Below, piece by piece: positions 31,210 through 39,134 of a stretch of DNA of 41,708 bases; the first letter of the stretch is position 1; every line of letters begins with the position of its first letter. A program made the translations under genes and the position numbers. The notes beneath the pieces were generated by a model. The model did no database searches. It saw only the letters and a program-made list of their open reading frames with translations, and was not told the origin of the DNA. Source of the stretch: a virus; IMG/VR virus record IMGVR_UViG_3300035670_000496, positions 1-41,708 of that record; one strand, given 5' to 3'.

Positions 31210-32109
31210 ATGGGCACGACGATCACGACCACGGCGCAGTACACCTCGGGCGCGGCAACGGTCCCGGAGGACGGCGACGACCTCGACGCAGGCGTCGTCG
31301 AGGCCGCGTTCCAGGTGGCCCTCGACCGCGCGCACTACGCCCGCGGCGGGCTCTGGGGACAGCACCTCGCGGCGGAGCGGTTCGGCGTCTCGCCGGGCGG
31401 CACCAGCACGGTGTTCGCCGTCACCATCGGCGCCATCAGCTCGCTGTGCGTGCGCGACTCCTCGGGGACGTGGCGGCCGTACACCGTCGCCGCCGAGACC
31501 ACACTGGACCTGGGCGACGTCGAAGGCGCGCCCGCGTCGCTGAGCAACAGCACCTGGTACTACGTCTACGCGTACAGCGACGGCACCACGACGCTGAAGT
31601 TCCTGATCAACACCACCGCGCCGGACGCCACGGGCCTCTGGCAGAGTGCGGGCGGCGACGCCCTGCGGCGCTACATCGGGTGCTTCCGCACCACCTCGGG
31701 CGGCGCACCCATCGCGGTGACGGCGTACCGCGGGCGCTACTCCTACCGGGTCTCGGACCTCGGCGCGACGGCCCTACGCGCGCTCTCGGCGGGCGGCGCG
31801 ACGAGCTACACCGACGTCGACCTCTCGTCGCTGGTGCCCCCGCACTCGCGCCTTGCGGAGCTCGGGATCTACCTCGCTCCCAACACAGCGGTGTCGACGG
31901 CCATCGGCGGCGCCACGCTGCGGCGCAAGGGCGGCACCGTGGGCGGCGTCGTCGGCGCGAACTGCGGCACGGGGACGCAGTGGCCCGCCGTCGAGCGCGT
32001 GGTGTGGCTGGAGACCGACACCAACCAGGACGTGCAGTATCAGGTGAGCACGTCGTCAGGCACCGACTACCCGGCGCTCACCCTCGACGTGCTCGGCTTC
32101 CAGGAGTGA
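31210..32109 (+). CDS. Tail fibre-like protein
   Basis: A 299-residue protein that is Ser/Thr/Gly-rich and beta-strand-rich, with TWYYVYAYSDGTTTLKFLIN and YRGRYSYRVSDLGATALRAL. Such segments are common in tail fibre or receptor-binding proteins. It is inserted between the gpI-like and gpJ-like genes. Receptor binding or baseplate decoration is inferred. Confidence 0.5.
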   Translation: MGTTITTTAQYTSGAATVPEDGDDLDAGVVEAAFQVALDRAHYARGGLWGQHLAAERFGVSPGGTSTVFAVTIGAISSLCVRDSSGTWRPYTVAAETTLDLGDVEGAPASLSNSTWYYVYAYSDGTTTLKFLINTTAPDATGLWQSAGGDALRRYIGCFRTTSGGAPIAVTAYRGRYSYRVSDLGATALRALSAGGATSYTDVDLSSLVPPHSRLAELGIYLAPNTAVSTAIGGATLRRKGGTVGGVVGANCGTGTQWPAVERVVWLETDTNQDVQYQVSTSSGTDYPALTLDVLGFQE

Positions 32110-32112
32110 TCC

Positions 32113-33294
32113 GTGCCGACTGACCTCGCAGACCTCGTCACCGCGCGCACGGAGAACGCGCTCCAGACGGAGCTTCTCGCGGAGCTCACCGCCGAGAGCT
32201 TCCCTGTGGCCGACTGGCAGGAGGGGAGCGTCCCGCGCTCGCTCGTGAAGGGCGACGCGTCGGCGCTCGCGGACCTCGACACCACCGTGGCGAGCCTCGC
32301 CAACGGCGCGTTCCTCTCGACCGCGGAGGGGCTCGACGAGGCCGATGAGGAAGAGACCGCGTCGTGGCTCGACATCCTCGCGGAGCAGCGCTTCGACGAG
32401 TCGCGCATCCCGGCGACCTTCGCGGAGTGGACCTTCACGCTCGAAGCGGCTTCGGGCATCGGGCCGTACACCATCGGCGCGGGCGCCCTCGTGGTCGCGT
32501 CGTCGGGCGGCGTGCGGTTCCAGAGCACCAACACCGGCAACGTCGTCGTGCCCCTCGGCTCGACTGCGTCCATCACCGTGAAGGCGCAGCGCAAGGGCAC
32601 GAGCGGCAACACCGCAACGCCCAGCGTGATCGTGTCGCCCGCGCTCCCCGGCGTGACCATCACGGGTGCGGCTCTGAGCAACACCGCTCGCGACCGCGAG
32701 AGCGACGACTCCCTGCGCCAGCGGTGCATGGACAAATGGTCGATCTTGGCCGTTGGCCAGGGCACACAGGCGGCCTACCGATACTGGTGCCTGAACGCCA
32801 CGGAGGACGGCACACCGGTCGAAGACGGCGGCGTGTCGTGCGCCATCACCAAGGTGGCGTTCGACACCATCCCCGGGACGGGCGCGGTGCCCATCTGGGT
32901 GAGCGGTGCCGACGAGAACATCACCGCGCCGCAGCTCGCCGCCGCGCAGGCGTACGTGGACGCGCGCAAGCCGCTGACGGACACGCCGACGCTGAGCAAC
33001 GCGACGGAGGTGGAGTTCACCATCACCGGCACGGTCTATTTCAAGACCGGACAGAACACGGCGGACAACCTCACCGCGGCAAAGAGCGCCATCACCGCGT
33101 ACTTCGCGGCGCTCTCCATCAGCAGCGCGAGCGACCCGGTGACGGTCGACGAGGCAGGCATCAAGGCCGCGGTCTACGGCGCGTTGCAGGGAAAGATCCG
33201 CGACCTCGACCTCGCGACCTCTCCGTCGACCGATGCGACCCTCTCGTCGGGGCAGGTTGCGACGGTCGACCCCGACGCGCTTGCGCGGGCGTAG
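32113..33294 (+). CDS. gpJ-like baseplate protein
   Basis: A 393-residue protein. Characteristic segments are VADWQEGSVPRSLVKGDASA, TASWLDILAEQRFDESRIPA, RDRESDDSLRQRCMDKW and GTQAAYRYWCLNATEDGTPV, all typical of the P2 gpJ/Mu gp47 family that forms the baseplate periphery. Length agrees with the family. The GTG start lies 3 bases after the upstream stop, and the stop lies 3 bases from the convergent lipoprotein gene. Confidence 0.8.
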   Translation: MPTDLADLVTARTENALQTELLAELTAESFPVADWQEGSVPRSLVKGDASALADLDTTVASLANGAFLSTAEGLDEADEEETASWLDILAEQRFDESRIPATFAEWTFTLEAASGIGPYTIGAGALVVASSGGVRFQSTNTGNVVVPLGSTASITVKAQRKGTSGNTATPSVIVSPALPGVTITGAALSNTARDRESDDSLRQRCMDKWSILAVGQGTQAAYRYWCLNATEDGTPVEDGGVSCAITKVAFDTIPGTGAVPIWVSGADENITAPQLAAAQAYVDARKPLTDTPTLSNATEVEFTITGTVYFKTGQNTADNLTAAKSAITAYFAALSISSASDPVTVDEAGIKAAVYGALQGKIRDLDLATSPSTDATLSSGQVATVDPDALARA

Positions 33295-33297
33295 CCG

Positions 33298-34044
33298 TCA
33301 GGGATCGGTCTCTGGGATGCAGATGCTAGACGCGGGCTCTCCGGGGTTCAGCACAACGGGTCCGCATCGAGTAGACGGGAGACACCGACTCGAACCAGAG
33401 CACCTCCGAAGGCACTGACCGGGCTGGTTCACTCGAACTGCGCAGGCCTGTCCAACACCCGCATCTGTGACCTCGACGCACGGCGGCGGCAACGGAAGCC
33501 CGGTGCATCTGTACGCGCAGATGCCGCGCGGCGAGTCTTCCCGGTCCCAACCGAGCGCTGGCAGGCACTCGGAGCCGTCCGCACACGGCGTGCCGACCAC
33601 GCGGCACGCCTGATGGAGCGTCCCGCGGTTCGGCCCCACGTCCGCCACCGCGGCATCCACGACATCCGCCGCGGGCCCCGCGTCGAACGGCGTGCCGCAC
33701 CTGCACCCGCCCCACCGCGCCGACGCCTCGCACGCACGCATCCCCAGCGCGCCGCTGCCGCAGGTGCACTGCTCTGACGCGCCGGGCTGACACTGCACCA
33801 CGTCCGTCGTGACCACGTCTCCCGACGTCGCGTCGGCACCTGGTGTGACCGACGTGTCGCCGCCGGCGTCGACCCCGCACGCGCACGCTCCGTAGCTCGA
33901 CCCGTCCGCCGCGCAGACCTGAGCGCCGGTCCCGATCCCGGGGCAGACGCACGCCACCGAGGCGCCGGGGGTGCAGCGGGTGGGCGCGGGCGCGCTCGAG
34001 CACGCGACGACGAAGAGCAGGGCGAGGGCGAGGGCGTGACGCAT
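33298..34044 (-). CDS. Cys-rich surface lipoprotein (moron)
   Basis: A 248-residue protein. A basic start, hydrophobic run and lipobox (MRHALALALLFVVAC, Cys15) mark a lipoprotein. The mature part has two related Cys motifs, CTPGASVACVCPGIG with GAQVCAADGSSYGACAC, and CQPGASEQCTCGSG with MRACEASARWGGCRC, then a third Cys-rich region to the C-terminus. This style of CxPG/CxC repeats is common in myxobacterial surface lipoproteins. It is the only gene on the minus strand in the late region and is convergent with gpJ, so it has its own transcription: a moron, perhaps expressed in the lysogen. The initiation codon is uncertain (ATG at 34044; another at 34056). Confidence 0.8.
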   Translation of the reverse strand: MRHALALALLFVVACSSAPAPTRCTPGASVACVCPGIGTGAQVCAADGSSYGACACGVDAGGDTSVTPGADATSGDVVTTDVVQCQPGASEQCTCGSGALGMRACEASARWGGCRCGTPFDAGPAADVVDAAVADVGPNRGTLHQACRVVGTPCADGSECLPALGWDREDSPRGICAYRCTGLPLPPPCVEVTDAGVGQACAVRVNQPGQCLRRCSGSSRCLPSTRCGPVVLNPGEPASSICIPETDP

Positions 34045-34138
34045 CGCCGTGACCATACGTCGGCGCCCCGCCCTCTTCGCAAGACCCGCACACGACCTCC
34101 CCCACCGCGGTGACCCACCGCGAGGAGCGCACACCCCC

Positions 34139-34597
34139 ATGCTCTACGACAAGAGGGCCGTCGTCGGCCTCGCCGATGAAGTCACGCCCACCGGGACCGC
34201 TGCCGAGTCCGCCGAGCTCGACATCGCGAACGAAAGCCTCGTCGCCCTGCACGTCTTCTACGAGGCGGACGGCAGCGGCAAGACGCTGCGCCTCTACCCC
34301 GAGGTGCGCCTCCCGCTCCCGGGCGTGGCCGCCGAGGATCTGCCGTGGGTCCCGGCGCTGAGCGCCTCTCTCGACGTGAGCGGCGCCACCGTCGACGCCG
34401 CGGGCTACCTCCCGCTCCCGGGTGCGTCGCCCGTGCTGGAGGTCGCGGGCATCAGCGGCGTGGAGGTGCTCACCACGCTCCACCTCCCGGTGCCCACCGG
34501 GGATCGCTTCCGGGTGCGCCACCTCGAAGACGGCTACGACGTCGCAGAGCCCGCCGCGCTGTCGCTCTACGCCGCCGCGGTGCGAGGTGCGCCGTGA
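34139..34597 (+). CDS. Tail-associated hypothetical protein
   Basis: A 152-residue, beta-strand-rich protein with DGSGKTLRLYPEVRLPLPG and VAGISGVEVLTTLHLPVPTG. GAGGAG lies about 11 bases before the ATG. It resumes the late operon after the lipoprotein gene and is coupled to the following fibre-like gene, so a fibre accessory or assembly role is possible. No family recognised. Confidence 0.5.
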   Translation: MLYDKRAVVGLADEVTPTGTAAESAELDIANESLVALHVFYEADGSGKTLRLYPEVRLPLPGVAAEDLPWVPALSASLDVSGATVDAAGYLPLPGASPVLEVAGISGVEVLTTLHLPVPTGDRFRVRHLEDGYDVAEPAALSLYAAAVRGAP

Positions 34598-35541
34598 GCC
34601 AGTGGACCTCGCCCGGCCGGATCGTGACCGGCCTCGTCTCCGTCGCGCTCCTCGTGGCCCTCGGCGCCTCGATGTCGGGCTCGCAGCGCGCGCAGAGCCT
34701 GGGGCTCACCCAGCACGGCGCGCTCATCACCGCGCAGGACGCCGGCGCCGCCGACGCGGTGGCCACCGTCGCCGTGAGCCCCGGCACCGCGGGCCAGGTC
34801 CTGACGGTCTCCGACGCGGGCCTCCCGCATTGGGCCGCGGCGGCGACGAGCAGCGTCACCACCACGACCTACTACGCCGACGACGGGACCGCGGCGAACG
34901 GCGCGGGCGTCGACGCGACCGCGAGCGTCAGCGGTGTCGACGACGAGAGCCGGCTCACCCTCGGCGTGAGCTCGACGTCGCGGCTTCAGAATTCGAGCGG
35001 CTTCGCAGCGGGGCGCTGGACCTCGCCCACGATCCCTCGGAGCGCGCGTCGCGTGGTGCTCTACGTGCGCTCGACGGCGTTGATCGCGTTCACGACCGGA
35101 GGCTTTCGCTACCTCCAGATGTCGCTCGCGCGGGCGGCTCAGTCGCCGCCGACGGATCTGCTCTTCGGCGCGGTGGTGACCGACAACAACAGCGTCTGCA
35201 CGTGCGGCAACATGCGCTCGAACAGCAACGCCGCGTCGTACACGGGTCTCGCGACCACGAACGGCTCGCCGCTCCTCGGGACCGACCGCTGGGTCCGCGT
35301 CACCTGGGAGATCGAGAACGGCGGCCCGCGCGTGCGCTTCGAACACGGCGCGACCACGGGCACCACGCGCCCCACTGCGTGGACGGCAATCAACGTGGAC
35401 ACGCAGACGCAGGCCACCACGACGACGCTCGTGGGCTCGATGGGTACGAGCGATCTCGTGGTGCACGTCGCGCTGGAAAGCTACGGGCAGAGCGCCGTTT
35501 CCAGCGCCACGCTGGCGCTCACGATGGAGGTCGAGACGTGA
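34594..35541 (+). CDS. Tail fibre-like protein with hydrophobic N-terminus
   Basis: A 315-residue protein. The middle contains SPGTAGQVLTVSDAGLPHWA, a repeat-like motif common in phage tail fibres, and the C-terminus is a Ser/Thr/Gly-rich beta sandwich that looks lectin-like. Residues about 8-28 (GRIVTGLVSVALLVALGASM) form a membrane or signal-anchor segment, unusual for a structural fibre. It may be a secreted or membrane-anchored depolymerase-like protein instead. GTGA overlap at the start. Confidence 0.5.
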   Translation: MSQWTSPGRIVTGLVSVALLVALGASMSGSQRAQSLGLTQHGALITAQDAGAADAVATVAVSPGTAGQVLTVSDAGLPHWAAAATSSVTTTTYYADDGTAANGAGVDATASVSGVDDESRLTLGVSSTSRLQNSSGFAAGRWTSPTIPRSARRVVLYVRSTALIAFTTGGFRYLQMSLARAAQSPPTDLLFGAVVTDNNSVCTCGNMRSNSNAASYTGLATTNGSPLLGTDRWVRVTWEIENGGPRVRFEHGATTGTTRPTAWTAINVDTQTQATTTTLVGSMGTSDLVVHVALESYGQSAVSSATLALTMEVET

Positions 35542-35657
35542 CCGCCGCCGCGCTCTGGCTCTGCCTGCGCGTGCTCGTGCGCGACCACCGCACGCCCCTC
35601 GTGCCCCCGCGCGTCGACGTGCGCGCCGATGGGCCGCGCCTCGCGCGGGGGCTGTGA
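35538..35657 (+). CDS. Tiny hypothetical protein
   Basis: A 39-residue product (VTAAALWLCLRVLVRDHRTP and a Pro/Arg/Val-rich end) with a short hydrophobic N-terminus. Accepted for its GTGA and TGATG couplings to both neighbours. Confidence 0.4.
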   Translation: MTAAALWLCLRVLVRDHRTPLVPPRVDVRADGPRLARGL

Positions 35658-36124
35658 TGCCGCCCTGGCTGCAGGCCGTGCTCGCCTCCGCAGCGGTCCT
35701 CGCGACCTATTCGGCGATCGTCGCGCGGTGGGGCGGCCGCGCGCAGCGACAGGACACCGACGGGCGCGTGCTGGAGCGCACGGCCGATGCGGCGCAGCGC
35801 CACGACGTGACCGACGCGACGATGAGCACCACGCTGCGCACGCTCATCGACACGGTCTCGAAGATGAGCACCACCCTCGACGCGGTGGCGGCGAAGATCG
35901 GCGCGCACGACGTGGCCGCCGCCGAGGCGCGTGCGAAGGCCGATGCGGAGCGCGACCGGGTGACGCGCGTCGAGGCCCAGGTCAACGACCTCGCCTCTCG
36001 TGTCCTCGACGTGGACCACCGACAGACCGAGGCGCGGCACACGCTGCGCGCGGAGATGCACACAGCGATGGCGGCGCTCCGCGCCGAGGTGACCAATGCT
36101 CCACGCCCTCGTGGTGGAAGATGA
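35657..36124 (+). CDS. Membrane-anchored coiled-coil protein (lysis cassette)
   Basis: A 155-residue protein. Residues 4-22 form a membrane segment (WLQAVLASAAVLATYSAIV), followed by a long charged helix and repeated coiled-coil-like stretches (VSKMSTTLDAVAAKIGAHDV). The topology resembles an Rz-type inner-membrane spanin or a class III holin partner. It is the first substantial gene of the lysis/accessory cassette. Its last 29 bases overlap the start of the CheY-like gene. Confidence 0.55.
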   Translation: MPPWLQAVLASAAVLATYSAIVARWGGRAQRQDTDGRVLERTADAAQRHDVTDATMSTTLRTLIDTVSKMSTTLDAVAAKIGAHDVAAAEARAKADAERDRVTRVEAQVNDLASRVLDVDHRQTEARHTLRAEMHTAMAALRAEVTNAPRPRGGR

Positions 36125-36485
36125 CGACGGCCACGCCGACCTCGCCGTCGACGCCCTGCGCGGCATCGCGATGGTCCAGCGCGCTGCGCACGCCGACGAA
36201 GCCCTCGCGGTGCTCGCGTGGGTCGTGCCCGACGTCGTGCTCTGCGACCTGCGCGGCACGTCGGACGCGGCGCCGATGCTCGCGGCCACGTCCCTGCGGA
36301 TCGCGATGGACCGCGCCGGGGACCGCGTGCGCGCGCGGATCCCGCTGGTGCTTGCCTCGGGCCTCGACCCGCACGTGCTGCGCGAGATCGCCGCGTCGCT
36401 CGTGCACACCCACGCGCTCCCAAAGCCCTTCTCCCGCAACGACCTCCGCGCCCTCGTGGCGCGCGTCACTGGAGTGACCCCATGA
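36096..36485 (+). CDS. Stand-alone CheY-like receiver domain
   Basis: This 129-residue protein is a complete receiver domain with all key positions visible: the acidic pocket E8-D9-D10 (LVVEDDD), phospho-acceptor D51 (VVLCDLRG), the conserved Ser/Thr at S88 (VLASG) and switch Lys at K110 (LPKPFS). Spacing agrees with CheY. No output domain is attached. Such proteins accept phosphate from a histidine kinase and bind partners. It lies between a membrane coiled-coil gene and a membrane/lipobox gene. Phage-encoded receivers are uncommon. Recruitment from a host two-component system is inferred. Confidence 0.85.
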   Translation: MLHALVVEDDDGHADLAVDALRGIAMVQRAAHADEALAVLAWVVPDVVLCDLRGTSDAAPMLAATSLRIAMDRAGDRVRARIPLVLASGLDPHVLREIAASLVHTHALPKPFSRNDLRALVARVTGVTP

Positions 36486-37078
36486 CCTCGTCTCAGCTCC
36501 TGCAATGGCTCTCGGACCACGCGGCGTCGCTGTGGCCCATCGTCTCCGCGCTCCTCGTGATCGTGCTGCGCTCGCGCACGCCCGAGGCGTGGGTCGCGCT
36601 CGGTGAGACCTCCCCGCGGTGGCAGGGCGTGATCCGCCTGCTGCGCGCGGTGGGCCTCGACCCGGCCAAGGCGCTCAGCGCCCTCGGGCAGATCGTCACC
36701 GGCCGCGCCCCCGCGCGTGCGCTGCAGATCGCGGACACCGTCCAGCGCGCGACGCAGGCCCCGCCGCCCCCGAGCGACCCCCAGCGCGGCGCCGTGCGCG
36801 TGGGCGCGCTGCTGGCGATCTGCGTCGCGGTGCTCTGCGCCACCGCGGTGGGCGCGGTGCTCACCGGGTGCCCTCGCCCGCGCGACTGCACCCCTGCGTC
36901 GCAGCGGTGCGAGGGCGACACGCCTGTGGTCTGCGACGGCGAGGGCCGATCGTGGCGCGCGTCGGGTGATCCCGTCGTGACCTGCGCTCAGGTCGGCGGC
37001 GTGTGCCTCGTGCGCGAGGGCCGCGCCTACTGCGGGCGCGCTGACGCTGGCGTCGCCTCGGATGGAGGTGCGCTGTGA
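36482..37078 (+). CDS. Two-helix membrane protein with lipobox and Cys-rich tail
   Basis: A 198-residue protein. A holin-like N-terminal membrane segment (residues about 17-29, LWPIVSALLVIVL) is followed by a soluble helical part and a second hydrophobic stretch (about 107-128) ending in a lipobox-like AVLTGC with Cys130. The remaining 68 residues are Cys-rich in the style of myxobacterial surface proteins (CTPASQRCEGDTPVVC). An in-frame GTG near codon 105 could produce a separate lipoprotein, an outer-membrane spanin analogue. The joint protein may act as holin plus spanin. Confidence 0.6.
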   Translation: MTSSQLLQWLSDHAASLWPIVSALLVIVLRSRTPEAWVALGETSPRWQGVIRLLRAVGLDPAKALSALGQIVTGRAPARALQIADTVQRATQAPPPPSDPQRGAVRVGALLAICVAVLCATAVGAVLTGCPRPRDCTPASQRCEGDTPVVCDGEGRSWRASGDPVVTCAQVGGVCLVREGRAYCGRADAGVASDGGAL

Positions 37079-37788
37079 CCGCCGTGATCCTCCCCTCGCA
37101 CGCTCACGCCCTGCGCCGCGCCATCGAGGCCACGGGCGTCAACGTCGTCACCCCCGACAGCCCCGACCGCGCCCTCGTGCTCGACGTGCTCTCGCTCGCG
37201 CAGCTCGCGGGCAAGGGCTGGCCGCGCGAGCACGCCGCGCGCTTCGTGAGCGTGGCCTTCCCGGCGCTGCCCTCGCCGCTCCCCGAGCTGCTCACCCTCG
37301 GCGGCGTCGCGCTCGCGCCCTTCACCTCCCTCGGCGGGGAAGCCCTCGCGGCCCTCGCGAAGCTCACCTCGCGCCCGCTGATCTCGCTCTCCCCCGCGGC
37401 GCTGGAGTCGCCCGAGGAGACCGTCAAGACCCTCGCGCACGAGTGGACCCACATCCTGCAGGGCGACGCGGGCGGGATCATGCACCCGCTGGTCTACCTG
37501 ATTCGCGCCGACGAGCGTTGCCTCGGGGCCGAGGCGCCGGCCTACGCCTGCAACCTCGCCTTCGGGCTGTGGTGCCGCGGGGTCGACCCGGTGGCGCACG
37601 CCGCCGAGCTTGCCGAGGGGCTGCGCGCCTACGGCGCCGACGATCGCCTGGTGGTCGACGCGCGGGCGATCCTGCACTCGCACGCCCTCACCTTGCTCGA
37701 CGGGCTCTGCCCGCCCGTGGAGGGGCTGCGGCGCGCAGTGCGGGTGCTCACCGAGGCGGGGGTCCAGGGCCTCCCGGTGCTGCCGTGA
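37075..37788 (+). CDS. HExxH metalloprotease-like protein
   Basis: A 237-residue protein. LAHEWTHILQG at residues 120-130 is a zinc-protease HExxH motif (H122, E123, H126). A Glu in GAEAPAYACN about 30 residues later could be the third zinc ligand in a gluzincin-type arrangement. No signal peptide is evident. It lies between the lipobox protein and the endolysin. Degradation of the host envelope or a processing role during lysis is possible. Start: GTG overlapping the upstream stop, after GGAGG. Confidence 0.65.
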   Translation: MTAVILPSHAHALRRAIEATGVNVVTPDSPDRALVLDVLSLAQLAGKGWPREHAARFVSVAFPALPSPLPELLTLGGVALAPFTSLGGEALAALAKLTSRPLISLSPAALESPEETVKTLAHEWTHILQGDAGGIMHPLVYLIRADERCLGAEAPAYACNLAFGLWCRGVDPVAHAAELAEGLRAYGADDRLVVDARAILHSHALTLLDGLCPPVEGLRRAVRVLTEAGVQGLPVLP

Positions 37789-38735
37789 GCGGGCCCCTCG
37801 CACCTGCGGTGGTGGTGACGGTGTGGCCCGGCGGTGGCGTGCGCGCCTCCCTCGGCCCCGTGCGGCACATGCTGGAGCGCCTCGCCCGCCGCGCGGCCCC
37901 GGGCGACCTCGTCGCGTGCATCCACGACCCTGTGAACGGCGACGAGCGCCCGCTCTACGACCTCGCGCGCTCCCTCGGGCTGCGCGTGTGGAGCGCGTGG
38001 GGGGCCAATCCCCTCGTGCGCGTCGCGCGAACGCAGGGCGTGCTCGCGGCCACGCAGATCGCGGAGCGGTGGGCCAAGGGCGCGGCGGACCTCGGCGCCG
38101 AGGTCGTGGAGATCAACGGCGAGCGCAGCGGACAGGCCAACCTGAACGACTGGGTGATCGACGCTCCCGGCGACGCGGAGCTGCTGCCCCAGCTCGCCAC
38201 GGGCATCATCGCCGCCGTGCGCCGCGGGGCTCCGCGGGCGCTGGTGAGCCTCACCTCGCACGACCACGCGCGGTTCCACCGGCTCCCCTGGCGGGCCTTC
38301 CTCGGCACGGGGGGCGTGGACCTCCATGCGCCGCAGGTCTACGCCGTCGACCCCTCCGACGCCGCGCCCGAGACGCACACCGATGCGCGGGCGCGCCTGC
38401 GGGCGCACACCGCCGACGCCCTGCGCCTCGTGGCCGCAGGCGACTGCCGCCCCGAACTCGCGCCCGGCGGCGCGGGGTGGACGCCTTACGGGCAGGTCCA
38501 CTCGCTCACCACCGCGGGCGCGGCCATCGTGCTCGACGCGGCCGACACCGTCCGCGCGTGGGCGCTCCCCACCCGGTGCGACGAGGCGGGGCTGCGCGCG
38601 CTCGAGGTCGTGCTCACGGCGCGGCGGGAATGCGGTCGCAGCGCCGGGGCCATCGCCCGCTGGCAGGCCGCACACGGGCTCGACGCGGACGGCGTCGCGG
38701 GGCCGATGACCTGCGCCGCGATGGGGTTGACGTGA
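37785..38735 (+). CDS. Endolysin (glycosidase-like with PG-binding domain)
   Basis: A 316-residue protein. The N-terminal 240 residues look like a TIM-barrel hydrolase: a beta-strand VVVTVWPGGGVRASL, a central VVEINGERSG that could hold an acid/base Glu, and GGVDLHAPQVYAVD. Residues about 287-316 read GAIARWQAAHGLDADGVAGP then MTCAAMGL, the peptidoglycan-binding (PG_binding_1) signature. The combination is typical of phage lysins that cut cell-wall glycan. No signal sequence is seen, so release would depend on a holin. Confidence 0.72.
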   Translation: MSGPLAPAVVVTVWPGGGVRASLGPVRHMLERLARRAAPGDLVACIHDPVNGDERPLYDLARSLGLRVWSAWGANPLVRVARTQGVLAATQIAERWAKGAADLGAEVVEINGERSGQANLNDWVIDAPGDAELLPQLATGIIAAVRRGAPRALVSLTSHDHARFHRLPWRAFLGTGGVDLHAPQVYAVDPSDAAPETHTDARARLRAHTADALRLVAAGDCRPELAPGGAGWTPYGQVHSLTTAGAAIVLDAADTVRAWALPTRCDEAGLRALEVVLTARRECGRSAGAIARWQAAHGLDADGVAGPMTCAAMGLT

Positions 38736-38899
38736 CCCGCGACCCGCTTACCCAGGCCGTCGCCGGGCTGCTCCTCGCCCTCGCCGCGGTGATCGCCGTG
38801 ACGCGGGCGTGCGAGCCGCTGGTGCCCGATCCGCTGCGGGGACCGGCGCCGCAGGTCCACCCGAGCATCAGGGCGTGGGACGCGGGGGTGAGGGACTGA
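38732..38899 (+). CDS. Tiny membrane protein (lysis)
   Basis: A 55-residue protein. VTRDPLTQAVAGLLLALAAV then IAVTRACEPLVP: one hydrophobic segment followed by a Cys and a Pro-rich tail. The design resembles small outer- or inner-membrane spanin partners, although TRAC is not a good lipobox. GTGA overlap with the endolysin. Confidence 0.5.
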   Translation: MTRDPLTQAVAGLLLALAAVIAVTRACEPLVPDPLRGPAPQVHPSIRAWDAGVRD

Positions 38900-39132
38900 T
38901 GATCGGCCGCCCCGCCTCGACCTTCGCCGAATTCGCGGGCCTCGGCGCCGCCGTCGTGCACCACGCTGCCCCGGAGCGCCACCGCCCGCGCGTCTCCCGC
39001 GCGCTGCACCGCCTCGGGGACCACGCCGTCACGCGCTGGCCTGCGGCCTTCGCCCTCGCCGCCGTCGGTGCGGGCTGGGCTGCGGCATGCTGGCGGCGCG
39101 ACCGGCGCGGGGCACGCTGCGGGCGGTGGTGA
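38899..39132 (+). CDS. Small membrane protein (last lysis gene)
   Basis: A 77-residue protein. The hydrophobic segment is near the C-terminus (WPAAFALAAVGAGWAAACW) followed by a basic tail RRDRRGARCGRW. TGATG overlap with the previous gene. Candidate holin, spanin or accessory. Last gene before the late terminator region. Confidence 0.45.
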   Translation: MIGRPASTFAEFAGLGAAVVHHAAPERHRPRVSRALHRLGDHAVTRWPAAFALAAVGAGWAAACWRRDRRGARCGRW

Positions 39133-39134
39133 AC

